Origin: Rhizorhabdus dicambivorans
GTDB lineage: Bacteria > Pseudomonadota > Alphaproteobacteria > Sphingomonadales > Sphingomonadaceae
Direction: 5' to 3'
Assembly (NCBI RefSeq): GCF_002355275.1
Contig: NZ_CP023449.1
Span: forward strand, 1,962,001 to 2,026,000
DNA: 64,000 nucleotides
Position numbers and translations under genes: made by a program. Of this stretch, positions 16,060 to 24,892 are shown piece by piece; position 1 is the first letter of the stretch; the number at the start of each line of letters is the position of its first letter. The notes beneath the pieces were generated by a model. The model saw nothing but the letters and a program-made list of their open reading frames with translations, did no database searches and was not told the DNA's origin.

Positions 16060-18531
16060 TTACTCCGCGGCCAGCAGTTCGATGGGGCGGAACTCGCCCA
16101 GATGCGCATGCTGTTCGCGGTCTTTGCCTGCGGCGCGTTCGGCCCAGGGATCGTCCTGCGAGAAGCTCTGCGAATAGAGGAAGCGGCTTGTCAGCGCCTC
16201 GCGGCCCACCTCGTCGTCGACGATGCGGCTACGGACATAGTCGACGCCGACCCGCTCGATCCAGGGCGCGGTGCGTTCCAGATACCAGGCCTCCTCGCGG
16301 TAGAGCTGGATGAAGGCCGCGCAGTAATCGAGCGCCTGCTGCTCGGTCGCGACCTTGCACAGCAGGTCGGTCCCGCGCAGCTTGATGCCGCCATTGCCGC
16401 CGACATGCAGTTCATAGCCGCTGTCGACGCAGATCACGCCGAAATCCTTGATCGTCGCCTCGGCGCAGTTGCGCGGGCAACCCGACACTGCGATCTTGAA
16501 CTTGTGCGGCATCCAGCTGCCCCAGGTCATCCGCTCGGTCTGGACGCCCAGGCCGGTCGAATCCTGGGTGCCGAAACGGCACCATTCGGAGCCGACGCAG
16601 GTTTTCACCGTGCGCAGCGCCTTGCCATAGGCGTGGCCCGAAACCATCCCGGCCGCGTTGAGGTCGGCCCAGACGGCGGGCAGGTCGTCCTTCTTGATCC
16701 CGAAGATGTCGAGCCGCTGGCCGCCGGTCACCTTGACCATCGGCGCGTTGTACTTCTCGACCACGTCGGCGATCGCGCGCAGTTCCTTGGGGTTGGTCAG
16801 GCCGCCCCACATGCGCGGCACCACCGAATAGGTGCCGTCCTTCTGGATGTTGGCGTGCAGGCGCTCGTTGACGAAGCGGCTCTGCTGGTCGTCGACATAG
16901 TCGCCGGGCCAGGCGCAGAGCAGATAATAGTTGAGCGCCGGGCGGCAGGAGGAGCAGCCGTCGGGCGTGGTCCAGTGCAGTTTCTGCATCACCTCGGGGA
17001 TCGACTTCATCCCCTGCGCGACGATCTCGCGGCGGACATCATCATGGGTGAAGCTGCTGCACTTGCAGATCGTCTTGACCGCGCGCTCGCCGGCATAGTC
17101 GTCGCCGAGCGTGACCGCGAGGATCTGCTCGACCAGCCCGGTGCACGAACCGCACGAGGCCGAAGCCTTGCAGGTCGCGCGAACCGCGTCGAGCGTGCAG
17201 GCGCCATTTTCGATCGTGGCGACGACCTGGCCTTTGGAGACGCCGTTGCAGCCGCACACCTCGGCATCGTCCGAGAGCGCCGCAACGGCGGCCTTAGGGT
17301 CCGCGCGCCCACCTCCCTGGGCGAACGCCTGGCCGAAGATCAGCACATCGCGGATCTCCGAGACATCCTCATTTTTCTTGAGCAGGTCGAAATACCAGCC
17401 GCCGTCGGCGGTATCGCCATAGAGCACCGCGCCGACGACCTTGTCGTCGCGCAGCACCACACGCTTGTAGACCCCGCGCGAGGCATCGCGCAGGACGATG
17501 TCCTCGGCGCCTTCGCCGCCCGAGAAATCGCCCGCCGAGAAGACGTCGATGCCCGACACCTTGAGCTTGGTCGAGGTGACCGAGCCATGATAGCCGCTCG
17601 GCTCCGCGACCAGCCCGTCGGCCAGCGCGCGGCACATCTCCCAGAGCGGGGCGACCAGGCCATAGACCTGCCCGTCATGCTCGACGCATTCGCCGACCGC
17701 CAGCACCGCCGGGTCGCTCGTCACCATATGGTCGTCGACATGGATGCCGCGCCCCACCGCGAGGCCCGCCGTGCGCGCCAGGGCAGTGGAAGGGCGGATG
17801 CCCACCGCCATCACCACCAGGCTGGCCGGGATGTCGCGGCCGTCCTTCAGCCGGAGGCCCTCGACCTTGCCGTCGCCGTAAATCTCGGCGGTGTCGGCAC
17901 CCGTCAGGATGGTCTGGCCTCGCGATTCCAGCTCGGTCTTGAGCAGCCAGCCAGCCGCCTCGTCCAGCTGCCGCTCCATCAGCGTCGGCATCAGGTGGAT
18001 CACCGTCACCTTCATGCCGCGCAGCGACAGGCCGTGCGCGGCTTCGAGCCCGAGCAGGCCGCCGCCGATCACCACGGCGTCGCCGCCCTGGTTTGCCGCC
18101 GCCAGCATCGTGTCGACATCCTTCATGTCGCGGAAGCTGATGACGCCGGGCAGGTCCTTGCCGGGCACCGGGATGATGAAGGGATCGGAGCCGGTGGCGA
18201 TCAGCAGCCGGTCATAGCCGACGACGCGGCCGCCCTGCGAGGTGATCGTCTTCTCTTCGCGGTCGATGCCCACCACCGGGTCGCCGCTGACCAGTTCGAT
18301 GCCGTTGTCGGCATACCATTCGGTCGTGTTGATGACGATGTCGTCGAAGCTCTTCTCGCCCGCCAGCACTGGCGAGAGCATGATCCGGTTGTAGTTCACA
18401 TAGGGTTCTGCACCGAAGATGGTGACCGAATAGCGATCCGGATCGCGGGCGAGGATTTCCTCGACGGCCCGGCAGCCGGCCATGCCGTTGCCGATGACGA
18501 CGAGGCGTTCGCGGGAGGTGGGAGCGAGCAT
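16060..18531 (-). CDS. nirB: Nitrite reductase [NAD(P)H] large subunit
   Basis: 823 residues. An FAD/NAD(P)H pyridine nucleotide-disulphide domain occupies about 1-320 (VVIGNGMAGCRAVEEIL, VIGGGLLGLEAAHGLSLRGM). Two BFD-like [2Fe-2S] segments follow (CGCNGVSKGQ ... CGSCTG and CKCSSFTHDD ... GCSSCRPAL). The C-terminal siroheme/[4Fe-4S] domain has the four Cys (CVGSEWC and CPRNC). It reduces nitrite to ammonium with six electrons in the cytoplasm. AAGGA precedes ATG 18531. It follows narK after 28 bases and precedes nirD. Confidence 0.96.
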   Translation of the reverse strand: MLAPTSRERLVVIGNGMAGCRAVEEILARDPDRYSVTIFGAEPYVNYNRIMLSPVLAGEKSFDDIVINTTEWYADNGIELVSGDPVVGIDREEKTITSQGGRVVGYDRLLIATGSDPFIIPVPGKDLPGVISFRDMKDVDTMLAAANQGGDAVVIGGGLLGLEAAHGLSLRGMKVTVIHLMPTLMERQLDEAAGWLLKTELESRGQTILTGADTAEIYGDGKVEGLRLKDGRDIPASLVVMAVGIRPSTALARTAGLAVGRGIHVDDHMVTSDPAVLAVGECVEHDGQVYGLVAPLWEMCRALADGLVAEPSGYHGSVTSTKLKVSGIDVFSAGDFSGGEGAEDIVLRDASRGVYKRVVLRDDKVVGAVLYGDTADGGWYFDLLKKNEDVSEIRDVLIFGQAFAQGGGRADPKAAVAALSDDAEVCGCNGVSKGQVVATIENGACTLDAVRATCKASASCGSCTGLVEQILAVTLGDDYAGERAVKTICKCSSFTHDDVRREIVAQGMKSIPEVMQKLHWTTPDGCSSCRPALNYYLLCAWPGDYVDDQQSRFVNERLHANIQKDGTYSVVPRMWGGLTNPKELRAIADVVEKYNAPMVKVTGGQRLDIFGIKKDDLPAVWADLNAAGMVSGHAYGKALRTVKTCVGSEWCRFGTQDSTGLGVQTERMTWGSWMPHKFKIAVSGCPRNCAEATIKDFGVICVDSGYELHVGGNGGIKLRGTDLLCKVATEQQALDYCAAFIQLYREEAWYLERTAPWIERVGVDYVRSRIVDDEVGREALTSRFLYSQSFSQDDPWAERAAGKDREQHAHLGEFRPIELLAAE

Positions 18532-18559
18532 GATGCTGTCCTTGGTTTGATTCGGGCGG

Positions 18560-19768
18560 TTAGATGCGGGCGCCGGCGAGGGCGGAGGCCCAGGTCGAGC
18601 GCCAGCGGCCCTTGACCAGGCTGATCCCGCCCAGCGCGATCAGGGCCAGGCCGGCGAAGATCAGGAAGCCGAGCTGCGGGCTGCCGGTCAGCTGCTTGGC
18701 GAGGCCGAGCGACGAGGCGAGGTAGAAGCCGCCGACGCCGCCGGCGAAACCGACCAGGCCGGTCATCACGCCCATTTCCTCCTTGAAGGGCTGGGGCACC
18801 AGCTGGAACACCGCACCATTGCCGAAGCCGAGCGCGAGCATCGCCACCAGGAACAGGCCGAGCGCCAGCAGGACGGTGGCCGGGCCGGTGCTGATCGCGC
18901 TCAGCGTGATCGCGGCCAGGATATAGGCGACGGTCAGTGCCTTGGTGCCGCCGATCCGGTCGGCCACCGCGCCGCCGAGCGGGCGGATCAGCGATCCGGC
19001 GAACACGCAGGCTGCGGTGCAATAGCCCGCCATCACCGGGGTCAGGTGGAACTGGTCGGTGAAGTAGATGGAGAGCGAGGAGCTGAGGCCGACGAAGCCG
19101 CCGAAGGTGACACCGTAGAACAGCATGAACCACCAGGCATCGGCCTTCCTGAGCGGCTTGAGATAGGCGGTGACGGGCTTGGGCGCGGGCGCATTCGGCG
19201 CGTTCTTCGCAAAGATCATGTAGATCACGAAGACGATCGCGAGCGGGATGACCGCGAGGCCAAGCACGGCGTTCCAGCCGAACAGTTTGGCCAGGGTGGG
19301 GGCGAACAGGGCGGCGAAGACCGTGCCGCTATTGCCCATGCCGGCGATGCCCAGCGCGGTGCCCTGGTGCTCGGCCGGATACCAGCGGCTGGCCAGCGGC
19401 AGCGCGACCGCGAAGCTGGCGCCTGCGAAGCCCAGGATGATGCCGACCGCGACGGTTCCGGCGAAGCTGTGGACCCCCAGGCCCCAGGCGGCGAGCAGGC
19501 CCGTCATGACGATGACCTGGCCGATCGCGCCGGTCGCCTTCGGGCCGATCCGATCGACGAGCACGCCGTTGACAAGGCGGAGGAGAGCGCCGGCAAGGGT
19601 AGGTACGGCGACCATGAAGCCCTTCTGCGCGGGGCTCAGGCCCAGGTCCGCCGATATGGCGGGCGCCAGCGGGCCGAGCAGCACCCACACCATGAAGGCA
19701 ATGTCGAAATAGAGAAACGCCGCGAGCAACGTCGGCCGATGGCCGGCGGCCCAGAAACCCTTGTTCAT
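18560..19768 (-). CDS. narK: MFS nitrate/nitrite transporter (NarK/NasA-permease type)
   Basis: 402 residues with 12 predicted membrane segments. The start at ATG 19768 (MNKGFWAAGH) has GGGGACG upstream; a longer frame exists but runs into the leader terminator. The Gly-rich nitrate-porter signatures are visible in helices 5 and 11 (GFAGASFAVALPLASRW and GFAGGVGGFYLASSLG), as is GFGNGAVFQLVPQ. It moves nitrate in or nitrite out across the inner membrane. Cotranscription with nirBD-nasA supports an assimilatory role alongside the NrtABC ABC importer. Confidence 0.93.
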   Translation of the reverse strand: MNKGFWAAGHRPTLLAAFLYFDIAFMVWVLLGPLAPAISADLGLSPAQKGFMVAVPTLAGALLRLVNGVLVDRIGPKATGAIGQVIVMTGLLAAWGLGVHSFAGTVAVGIILGFAGASFAVALPLASRWYPAEHQGTALGIAGMGNSGTVFAALFAPTLAKLFGWNAVLGLAVIPLAIVFVIYMIFAKNAPNAPAPKPVTAYLKPLRKADAWWFMLFYGVTFGGFVGLSSSLSIYFTDQFHLTPVMAGYCTAACVFAGSLIRPLGGAVADRIGGTKALTVAYILAAITLSAISTGPATVLLALGLFLVAMLALGFGNGAVFQLVPQPFKEEMGVMTGLVGFAGGVGGFYLASSLGLAKQLTGSPQLGFLIFAGLALIALGGISLVKGRWRSTWASALAGARI

Positions 19769-19810
19769 TGCACGTCCCCAAACCAGCGCATTGCAAACCT
19801 TTCGGGCATG

Positions 19811-19856
19811 AAAAAAGCCGCCTCGAATCACGACCTCCATGGTCGGTTCGGGCGGC
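19811..19856 (-). terminator. Leader terminator/attenuator before narK
   Basis: Read on the minus strand, GCCGCC...GGCGGC pairs, with CGAA/TTCG and CGACC/GGTCG inside and loop ATGGA, followed at once by six T. This is a canonical Rho-independent terminator placed upstream of the narK start. It fits a conditional terminator controlled by antitermination, because four essential genes of the pathway lie beyond it. Confidence 0.8.
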
Positions 19857-19920
19857 GTCATTGCCTTGTGCTTCGGCCCCGGAGGGCTTTGGCCGATGAT
19901 CCTGTCCTTCGTCGGACAGG
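19855..19920 (-). promoter_or_regulatory. Candidate NasT (ANTAR) antitermination leader, narK copy
   Basis: Upstream of the terminator, the minus strand has a strong hairpin at 19901-19920 (stem CCTGTCC/GGACAGG, six-base loop GACGAA) and then CAATGACGC at 19855-19863, which runs into the terminator stem. The same CAATGACGC occurs in the nrtA leader in the same position relative to its terminator. ANTAR proteins bind paired hairpins with six-base loops, so this is a reasonable target for the NasT encoded at 26140. The exact two-hairpin fold is inference. Confidence 0.55.
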
Positions 19921-20027
19921 CGCATCTATGGAATCGAGGCGTCCTTGCCTCTTGTCAGAGAAATCTCACGGGTGGGCCCCGATGGCAAGACTCTTTTTGC
20001 GCGGTGCAGCATTTTTGCGGCGCGACA

Positions 20028-20059
20028 GAACACCCCGCCCGTGGCCGGGCAGGGTGTTC
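20028..20059. other. Stable hairpin downstream of the porin gene
   Basis: The inverted repeat GAACACCCCGCCCGTGGCCG GGCAGGGTGTTC forms an almost perfect 12-14 base-pair stem. No T-run follows on either strand, so it is not a classical terminator. It may separate the porin transcript from the narK unit or stabilise a 3' end. Confidence 0.4.
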
Positions 20060-20080
20060 CTCCTCTCTACTGTCTTAGAC

Positions 20081-20231
20081 CCTCCTTGCCCGCAGGGCGG
20101 GGAGGGGGCCCTCCGCGCAGTGGATGGTGGAGGGGTAATCCGAACCATCCAACGCACCCGGTTGGAATTGTCGGACTACCCCTTCACCACGCCTTCGGCG
20201 CGGTCCCCTCCCCACGCTACGCGCAGGGAGG
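20081..20231. repeat. ~150-bp palindromic element (second repeat type)
   Basis: Outer arms 20081-20107 (CCTCCTTGCCCGCAGGGCGG...) and 20205-20231 (CCCCTCCCCACGCTACGCGC...) are inverted copies. Inner arms around 20126-20145 (GTGGAGGGGTAATCCGA) and 20170-20190 (TCGGACTACCCCTTCACCAC) continue the palindrome. The structure resembles a MITE or ERIC-like element with no coding capacity. It lies between the porin gene and the narK leader, and its edge is 8 bases from the porin stop. Confidence 0.75.
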
Positions 20232-20238
20232 ATCTAAA

Positions 20239-21501
20239 TCAGAACGCCCATTCCACCGACAGCCACAGCTTCTTGGTGTCTGCGTCGCCCGCATAGCTGG
20301 CGATGCCCTTGCGCTGGTAATCGGCATATTTGGCCAGGAAGGTGTATTTCTTCATCTTCGCGACAAGCTGCAGGTTCAGTTCGTCGCCATAATGTATGCC
20401 GGCGATATCGCTGTTGAAACGATGGTACATCGCGGTCGCCGTGATGGTGTCGAACGGTCCCACCTTCTTCAGGCCATAGCCGATCGATCCATAATAATCG
20501 GTGAGGCCCTGCGCCGGGGTGGTCAGGAACTTGTCGGCCCAGCCGTTGAACTTATGCAGCGTGGCGAAGGGCGTCATGAAGGCGAAGCCCGCCGGGAAAC
20601 GCGCGCCGGTCGCCTTGGTGAGCACGGAGCGGTCCGCCCCCAACTGTTCCACGCCCGCGCCCAGCTTCCAGGCGCCGATGTCCAGCCCGCCTTCGGCCAG
20701 GAAATAATCGGCCGAATAATCGAGCGGGTTGGTGCCGTTGTCCTGCTGATGGGCATAGCTCACTATGTAGTTCCACTTGACCGCCTTGCTCAGCGGGCGG
20801 CTGCCCGCGAAACGCAGGCCGTAGGTGTTGGAACTGTTGCGGCGGAGCGCGACGACATTCTCGTCCTCGTCGATCCGATAGAAGAAGCCGGTCAGCAGGC
20901 CATAGGGCGTCTTGTAGGAGCCGTTGACGAAGATGTCGTCGCCGCTCATCGCCTGGGGCCGGTTGGTGAAGCCGCGCGTGCCGCCGTCGACGCCCCAGAT
21001 GGTGCGGACCGACCAGCTGTAGACGACGTCCAGCTTGACGTCCTTGATCGGGCTCCATTCGACACGCGCGGCATCGAAGGTCTGCTCGTTCTGGCGCCAC
21101 GCGACCCCGCCGACGAAGCGCTGGTCATCCAGGTTGATCCGCTGCCGCCCCCCGGTGATGGTCAGGCCCTTGCCCTTGTACTGCAGCTGGATGCGATTGA
21201 TCTCCACGGTCTCGGGATCGGCGACGACCGGATAGGTCGTCTTGCGGTTGACGCCGCTGAAATAGCTCTCGTCGATCGCCAGTGTGCCTTCCCCTTCGAT
21301 CAGGATGCTGAACGGTCCCTCGGTCGCCTCCGCCCCCACCCGGGCACGCAGGGTCAGCGCGTCGGCGTCGCGGGCAATGCCCTGCTGCTCGACACCCTCG
21401 TAGCGAAGCCGCGTATCGACGATCGGCTTGATCTTGACCGCCTGCGCGGCGGCTGGAAGCAGAACTACAGAGGACATGAGGCAGCACGTCAGGAATCGCA
21501 T
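20239..21501 (-). CDS. Outer-membrane porin, alginate-export (AlgE-like) family
   Basis: 420 residues from ATG 21501, preceded by GGGGGGAAG. A clear signal peptide (MRFLTCCLMSSVVLLPAAAQA) is followed by alternating beta-strand pattern throughout and a C-terminal WLSVEWAF ending in Phe, the BamA recognition signature. The sequence (VDTRLRYEGVEQQG, GRQRINLDDQRFVGGVAWRQ) resembles the alginate_exp family of anion-conducting 16-18-strand barrels. It lies between nrtC and narK in the nitrate operon, so the likely cargo is nitrate or nitrite crossing the outer membrane rather than alginate. Confidence 0.82.
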   Translation of the reverse strand: MRFLTCCLMSSVVLLPAAAQAVKIKPIVDTRLRYEGVEQQGIARDADALTLRARVGAEATEGPFSILIEGEGTLAIDESYFSGVNRKTTYPVVADPETVEINRIQLQYKGKGLTITGGRQRINLDDQRFVGGVAWRQNEQTFDAARVEWSPIKDVKLDVVYSWSVRTIWGVDGGTRGFTNRPQAMSGDDIFVNGSYKTPYGLLTGFFYRIDEDENVVALRRNSSNTYGLRFAGSRPLSKAVKWNYIVSYAHQQDNGTNPLDYSADYFLAEGGLDIGAWKLGAGVEQLGADRSVLTKATGARFPAGFAFMTPFATLHKFNGWADKFLTTPAQGLTDYYGSIGYGLKKVGPFDTITATAMYHRFNSDIAGIHYGDELNLQLVAKMKKYTFLAKYADYQRKGIASYAGDADTKKLWLSVEWAF

Positions 21502-21614
21502 GGTCTTCCCCCCAATTGAAGATCGCATTGTTCAGTTCGATGCCTGGTCGGCATCCTCTCCTTGCCGGGTCGTTGCCCGGCCCGCTCGGGCGGCCCCCTC
21601 AGGCCGCCGTCACG

Positions 21615-22418
21615 TCAGGCGGCCTTATCGACCGGATTCGAATAGCGCTGGTGCAGGAAGTGCAGGATCTCGTGGCGCGCATGGTTGTAGTCGGGCGTGT
21701 CCGCCATCTCGATCCGGTTGCGCGGACGCGGCAGCTTCACCGACAGGTCCTCGCCGATCGTCGCGGCGGGGCCGTTGGTCATCATCACCACCCGGTCGGC
21801 GAGCAGCACGGCTTCGTCGACGTCATGGGTGATCATCACCACGGTATTGTTGAGCTCGGCCTGGATCGCCATCACCGAGTCCTGCAGGCTGGCACGGGTG
21901 AGCGCGTCGAGCGCGCCGAAAGGCTCGTCCATCAGCAGTACGCGCGGGCTCATCGATATGGCGCGGGCGATGCCCACGCGCTGCTTCATGCCGCCCGACA
22001 GTTCGCCGGGGCGCTTGGCGGCGGCATGCGCCATCTTCACCAGTTCCAGATTGTGTAACACCCAGTCGCGGCGCTCGGCGCGGCTCTTGCCGCCCATCAC
22101 CTTGTCGACCGCGAGCCGCACATTCTCCTCGACGGTCAGCCAGGGCAGCAGCGAATGATCCTGGAAGATCACCGCGCGATCCGGCCCGGGCTTGTCGACC
22201 ACCTCTCCGTCGAGGAAGACGACGCCACGGCTGGGCTTCACCAGTCCGGCGACGATGTTCAGCAGGGTCGATTTGCCGCAGCCCGAATGGCCGATCAGCG
22301 CGACGAACTCACCCTTCTCGATCGACAGCTCAATGTCGCGAAGCGCGGTGAACGGGCCCTTGGGAGTGGGGAAGGTGACCCCGATGCCTTCGAGCGCAAG
22401 ATAGGAACGATGCTTCAT
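21615..22418 (-). CDS. nrtC: Nitrate ABC transporter ATP-binding protein
   Basis: 267 residues from ATG 22418 with AAGGAT upstream. Walker A is GHSGCGKST (43-51), the Q-loop is in VIFQDHSLLPWLTV, the signature is LSGGMKQRVGIARA, Walker B is VLLMDEPFGALD and the H-loop is MITHDVDEA. It belongs to the nitrate/sulfonate/taurine (NrtD/SsuB/TauB) ATPases. The NrtC-type C-terminal solute-binding domain of cyanobacteria is absent, so it is a single-domain ATPase. It lies 14 bases after nrtB and energises nitrate import. Confidence 0.93.
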   Translation of the reverse strand: MKHRSYLALEGIGVTFPTPKGPFTALRDIELSIEKGEFVALIGHSGCGKSTLLNIVAGLVKPSRGVVFLDGEVVDKPGPDRAVIFQDHSLLPWLTVEENVRLAVDKVMGGKSRAERRDWVLHNLELVKMAHAAAKRPGELSGGMKQRVGIARAISMSPRVLLMDEPFGALDALTRASLQDSVMAIQAELNNTVVMITHDVDEAVLLADRVVMMTNGPAATIGEDLSVKLPRPRNRIEMADTPDYNHARHEILHFLHQRYSNPVDKAA

Positions 22419-22432
22419 GGTCGTATCCTTTT

Positions 22433-23386
22433 TCAGGCCTGGCGGGCGATGCGGCGGCCGATCCAGCCGACGATCCGGTCGAGAGCGAAACCGATTATGC
22501 CGATCCAGACGAGGGCGACGATCGTGTCGGTGAGCAGCGAGCTGTTGTAGCTGTCCCAGATGAAGAAACCGATCCCGGTTCCACCCTGGACCATCTCCGC
22601 CGCGACGATCGCCAGCCAGCTCATGCCGATGCCGATCCGCAGGCCGGTGAACATGTGCGGCACGGTGGCCGGCAGCATCACCTTGGTGAAATATTCGAAC
22701 GGGTTGAGCGACAGCACCTTGGCCACGTTGCGATAGGTCATGGGGATGTTCTGCACGCCGGCGGCGGTGTTCAGGATCACCGGCCAGATCGCGGTGATGA
22801 AGATCAGGAAGATCGCCGATGGCTGCGCCTGCTGGAAGATGGCGAGGCTCAGCGGCAGCCAGGCGAGCGGTGGCACCGTGCGCAAGATCTGGAACAATGG
22901 ATCGAGTGCGCGATAGGCGAACTGGCTCTGGCCGATCAGGATGCCCAGCGCGATGCCGAAGATCGCCGATAGGGTGAAGCCCAGCGCCACCCGCTTCAGG
23001 CTGGTCAGCACATGGCCGGCGATGCCGACGTCGCCGCCGTCCTGGATCTTGAAGCCGATCCCGTCCATCTCGACGCCCTTCAGCGGATGGAGGATCACCT
23101 CCTTGCTGTCGGTCCACACCTTGGAGGGGGCGGGCAGCGACGATCCTTCGCCGCTGCACGCCATTTCCCAAACCATCAGCAGCGCCGCCACCATCAGCAG
23201 GGTGGGCAGCACCGCCAGCGCGGCGTTGCGCAGCCCGCCGAGCAGCGGGGACAGGTCGATGCCCTTCTTCACTTCAGCCGCGGCGGGATGGGTGCCGGGA
23301 TAGGGGATGATCTCCGCCTGGGGCAGCGGCGCCTTGCCGGCGGGCTGCTCCTGTTCCTGGCTGGCGAGACGAACCGGGGAGGTCAT
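22433..23386 (-). CDS. nrtB: Nitrate ABC transporter permease
   Basis: 317 residues. A hydrophilic N-terminal tail of about 50 residues is followed by six or so membrane segments and the binding-protein-dependent transport EAA-type loop (MTYRNVAKVLSLNPFEYFTK ... LPATVPHMFTGLRIGIGMSW). The segment YRALDPLFQILRTVPPLAWL is typical of NrtB/SsuC permeases. It forms the inner-membrane channel with NrtC. It starts 22 bases after nrtA. Confidence 0.94.
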   Translation of the reverse strand: MTSPVRLASQEQEQPAGKAPLPQAEIIPYPGTHPAAAEVKKGIDLSPLLGGLRNAALAVLPTLLMVAALLMVWEMACSGEGSSLPAPSKVWTDSKEVILHPLKGVEMDGIGFKIQDGGDVGIAGHVLTSLKRVALGFTLSAIFGIALGILIGQSQFAYRALDPLFQILRTVPPLAWLPLSLAIFQQAQPSAIFLIFITAIWPVILNTAAGVQNIPMTYRNVAKVLSLNPFEYFTKVMLPATVPHMFTGLRIGIGMSWLAIVAAEMVQGGTGIGFFIWDSYNSSLLTDTIVALVWIGIIGFALDRIVGWIGRRIARQA

Positions 23387-23408
23387 GACGCAACTCCTTG
23401 GACGCAGT

Positions 23409-24713
23409 TCAGATCTTCTTGATCTTCAGGCTGGCGAGATAGGCGGCCGGATTGGCCGGATCGAAGACCTTGCCGTCGAAGAATTTCTCGACGCCACGGC
23501 TGTCGGACTTGGGGATCTGCGCGGCCGGCACCTTGGCCAGCATCGCCGCCTTGCGCCAGATATCCGATCGGTTGACCTTGGCGACCGCCGCGGTCTTGTT
23601 CAGATTGGCCGGCAGCTTGCCCCAGCGCTGATCCTCGGTGAGGAACCAGAGGTCGTGGCTCTTGTACGGGAAGGAGGCGTTCGAGCCCCAGAACTTCATC
23701 TTGAACGGGGCGTTGGTGAACACCCGGCCATCGCCCATTGTGAAGTTGCCGAGCAGCCGGTCCTTGATGTCGGTGACGGGCACTTTCAGCCAGTCGCGCC
23801 CGCCCACGATCTCGGCGAGCTTGGCGTTGTTCGCCGGATTGTCGCACCAGCGCTGCGCGTCGATGACGGCCGCGGTCAGCGCGATGGCCGCATTCGGATT
23901 GGCGGCCACCCAGTCGGCGCGCATGCCGAATGCCTTTTCGGGATGGTTCATCCACAGCTGGCCGGTCGACACCGCGGTATAGCCGAGCCCCTGGGCGACA
24001 AGCTGGTCGTTCCAGGGCTCTCCGACGCAAAAGGCCTCCATCGTGTTCGCCTTCATATTGGCGACCATCTGGGCAGGCGGGATGGTGATCAGTTCGACAT
24101 CGACATCGGGGTTGATGCCTTGCGCGGCGAGCCAGTAGCGGATCCAGAGATCGTGGGTACCGCCGGGAAAGGTCATGGCCATGGTGATCTTGCGGCCGGC
24201 CGCCTTGCGCTGCGCGATCAGCGGCTTCATCCGGGCGGCGTTGATGTCGGTGCGGGCGGCAAGATAGGCCTTTTCCACCGAGATCGCCTGGCCGTTGACG
24301 TTGAGCCGCGCCAGGATGTTCATCGGGGTCGCCTTGCCGATCGCGCCCAGGGTCAGCAGATAGGGCATGGGCGACAGGATATGCGCGCCATCGATGCCGC
24401 CACCGCCGGAGCCCAGCACAAGATTGTCGCGGGTCGCGCCCCAGCTCGCCTGCTTGGCGACCACCACGTCAGGCATGCCATATTTCGCGAACAGCCCCAG
24501 TTCCTTGGCGATGATCAGCGGCGATGCGTCGGTCAGCGCGATGAAGCCCAGCTTGGCGCCCTTCACCTCGGGTTTGCCGCCCGCTGCGAACACCGGGCTG
24601 CTCATGCTCGCGGCAGCGGCAAGGCCTGCCGCTGCGGTGGTGCCGGTCTTCAGGAAGGTGCGGCGGCCCATGTCCATCGCGGCGCCCGCTTCGTCGTCGA
24701 TCCTGTCCGTCAT
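23409..24713 (-). CDS. nrtA: Nitrate ABC transporter substrate-binding protein (Tat-exported)
   Basis: 434 residues. It carries a twin-arginine signal (MGRRTFLKTGTTAAAGLAA), then the NrtA/NasF-type bilobal domain (LGFIALTDASPLIIAKELGL, HILSPMPYLLTLG, MAMTFPGGTHDLWIRYWLA, FCVGEPWNDQLVAQGLG). It captures nitrate/nitrite in the periplasm for NrtBC. GGGGGAAAG precedes ATG 24713. It begins just after an attenuator-like leader and is homologous to the NasS sensor encoded upstream, but NasS lacks the export signal. Confidence 0.95.
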   Translation of the reverse strand: MTDRIDDEAGAAMDMGRRTFLKTGTTAAAGLAAAASMSSPVFAAGGKPEVKGAKLGFIALTDASPLIIAKELGLFAKYGMPDVVVAKQASWGATRDNLVLGSGGGGIDGAHILSPMPYLLTLGAIGKATPMNILARLNVNGQAISVEKAYLAARTDINAARMKPLIAQRKAAGRKITMAMTFPGGTHDLWIRYWLAAQGINPDVDVELITIPPAQMVANMKANTMEAFCVGEPWNDQLVAQGLGYTAVSTGQLWMNHPEKAFGMRADWVAANPNAAIALTAAVIDAQRWCDNPANNAKLAEIVGGRDWLKVPVTDIKDRLLGNFTMGDGRVFTNAPFKMKFWGSNASFPYKSHDLWFLTEDQRWGKLPANLNKTAAVAKVNRSDIWRKAAMLAKVPAAQIPKSDSRGVEKFFDGKVFDPANPAAYLASLKIKKI

Positions 24714-24733
24714 CTTTCCCCCTAGCCGAAACG

Positions 24734-24785
24734 AAAAAAAAGCCGCGATCGGACCCTCGACATTTCGAGGCCCGACAGCGGCTTT
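24734..24785 (-). terminator. Leader terminator/attenuator before nrtA
   Basis: On the minus strand, AAAGCCGC...GCGGCTTT with an inner CCTCG/CGAGG stem and six-base loop AAATGT is followed by a run of eight T, 20 bases upstream of the nrtA ATG. This is a strong intrinsic terminator inside the nasS-nrtA gap. It would stop transcription of the transporter unless relieved, which matches NasT-type antitermination. Confidence 0.85.
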
Positions 24786-24841
24786 GCTGTAAAACTGATG
24801 GCGCCTGTCCCCGTCGTTGGAGGAGGCGGCCGGATCTTAGC

Positions 24842-24892
24842 GCAGCGTCATTGTGCGCTGCACACATAACGCGCGAATCGGCATGTTCGCGC
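24842..24892 (-). promoter_or_regulatory. Candidate NasT (ANTAR) antitermination leader, nrtA copy
   Basis: Hairpins at 24842-24861 (stem GCAGCG/CGCTGC) and 24871-24892 (stem GCGCGAA/TTCGCGC) precede the terminator. CAATGACGC, shared exactly with the narK leader, is at 24845-24853 on the minus strand. A promoter is expected in the AT-richer stretch around 24890-24937, but no clear sigma-54 -24/-12 box was found. Confidence 0.55.
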
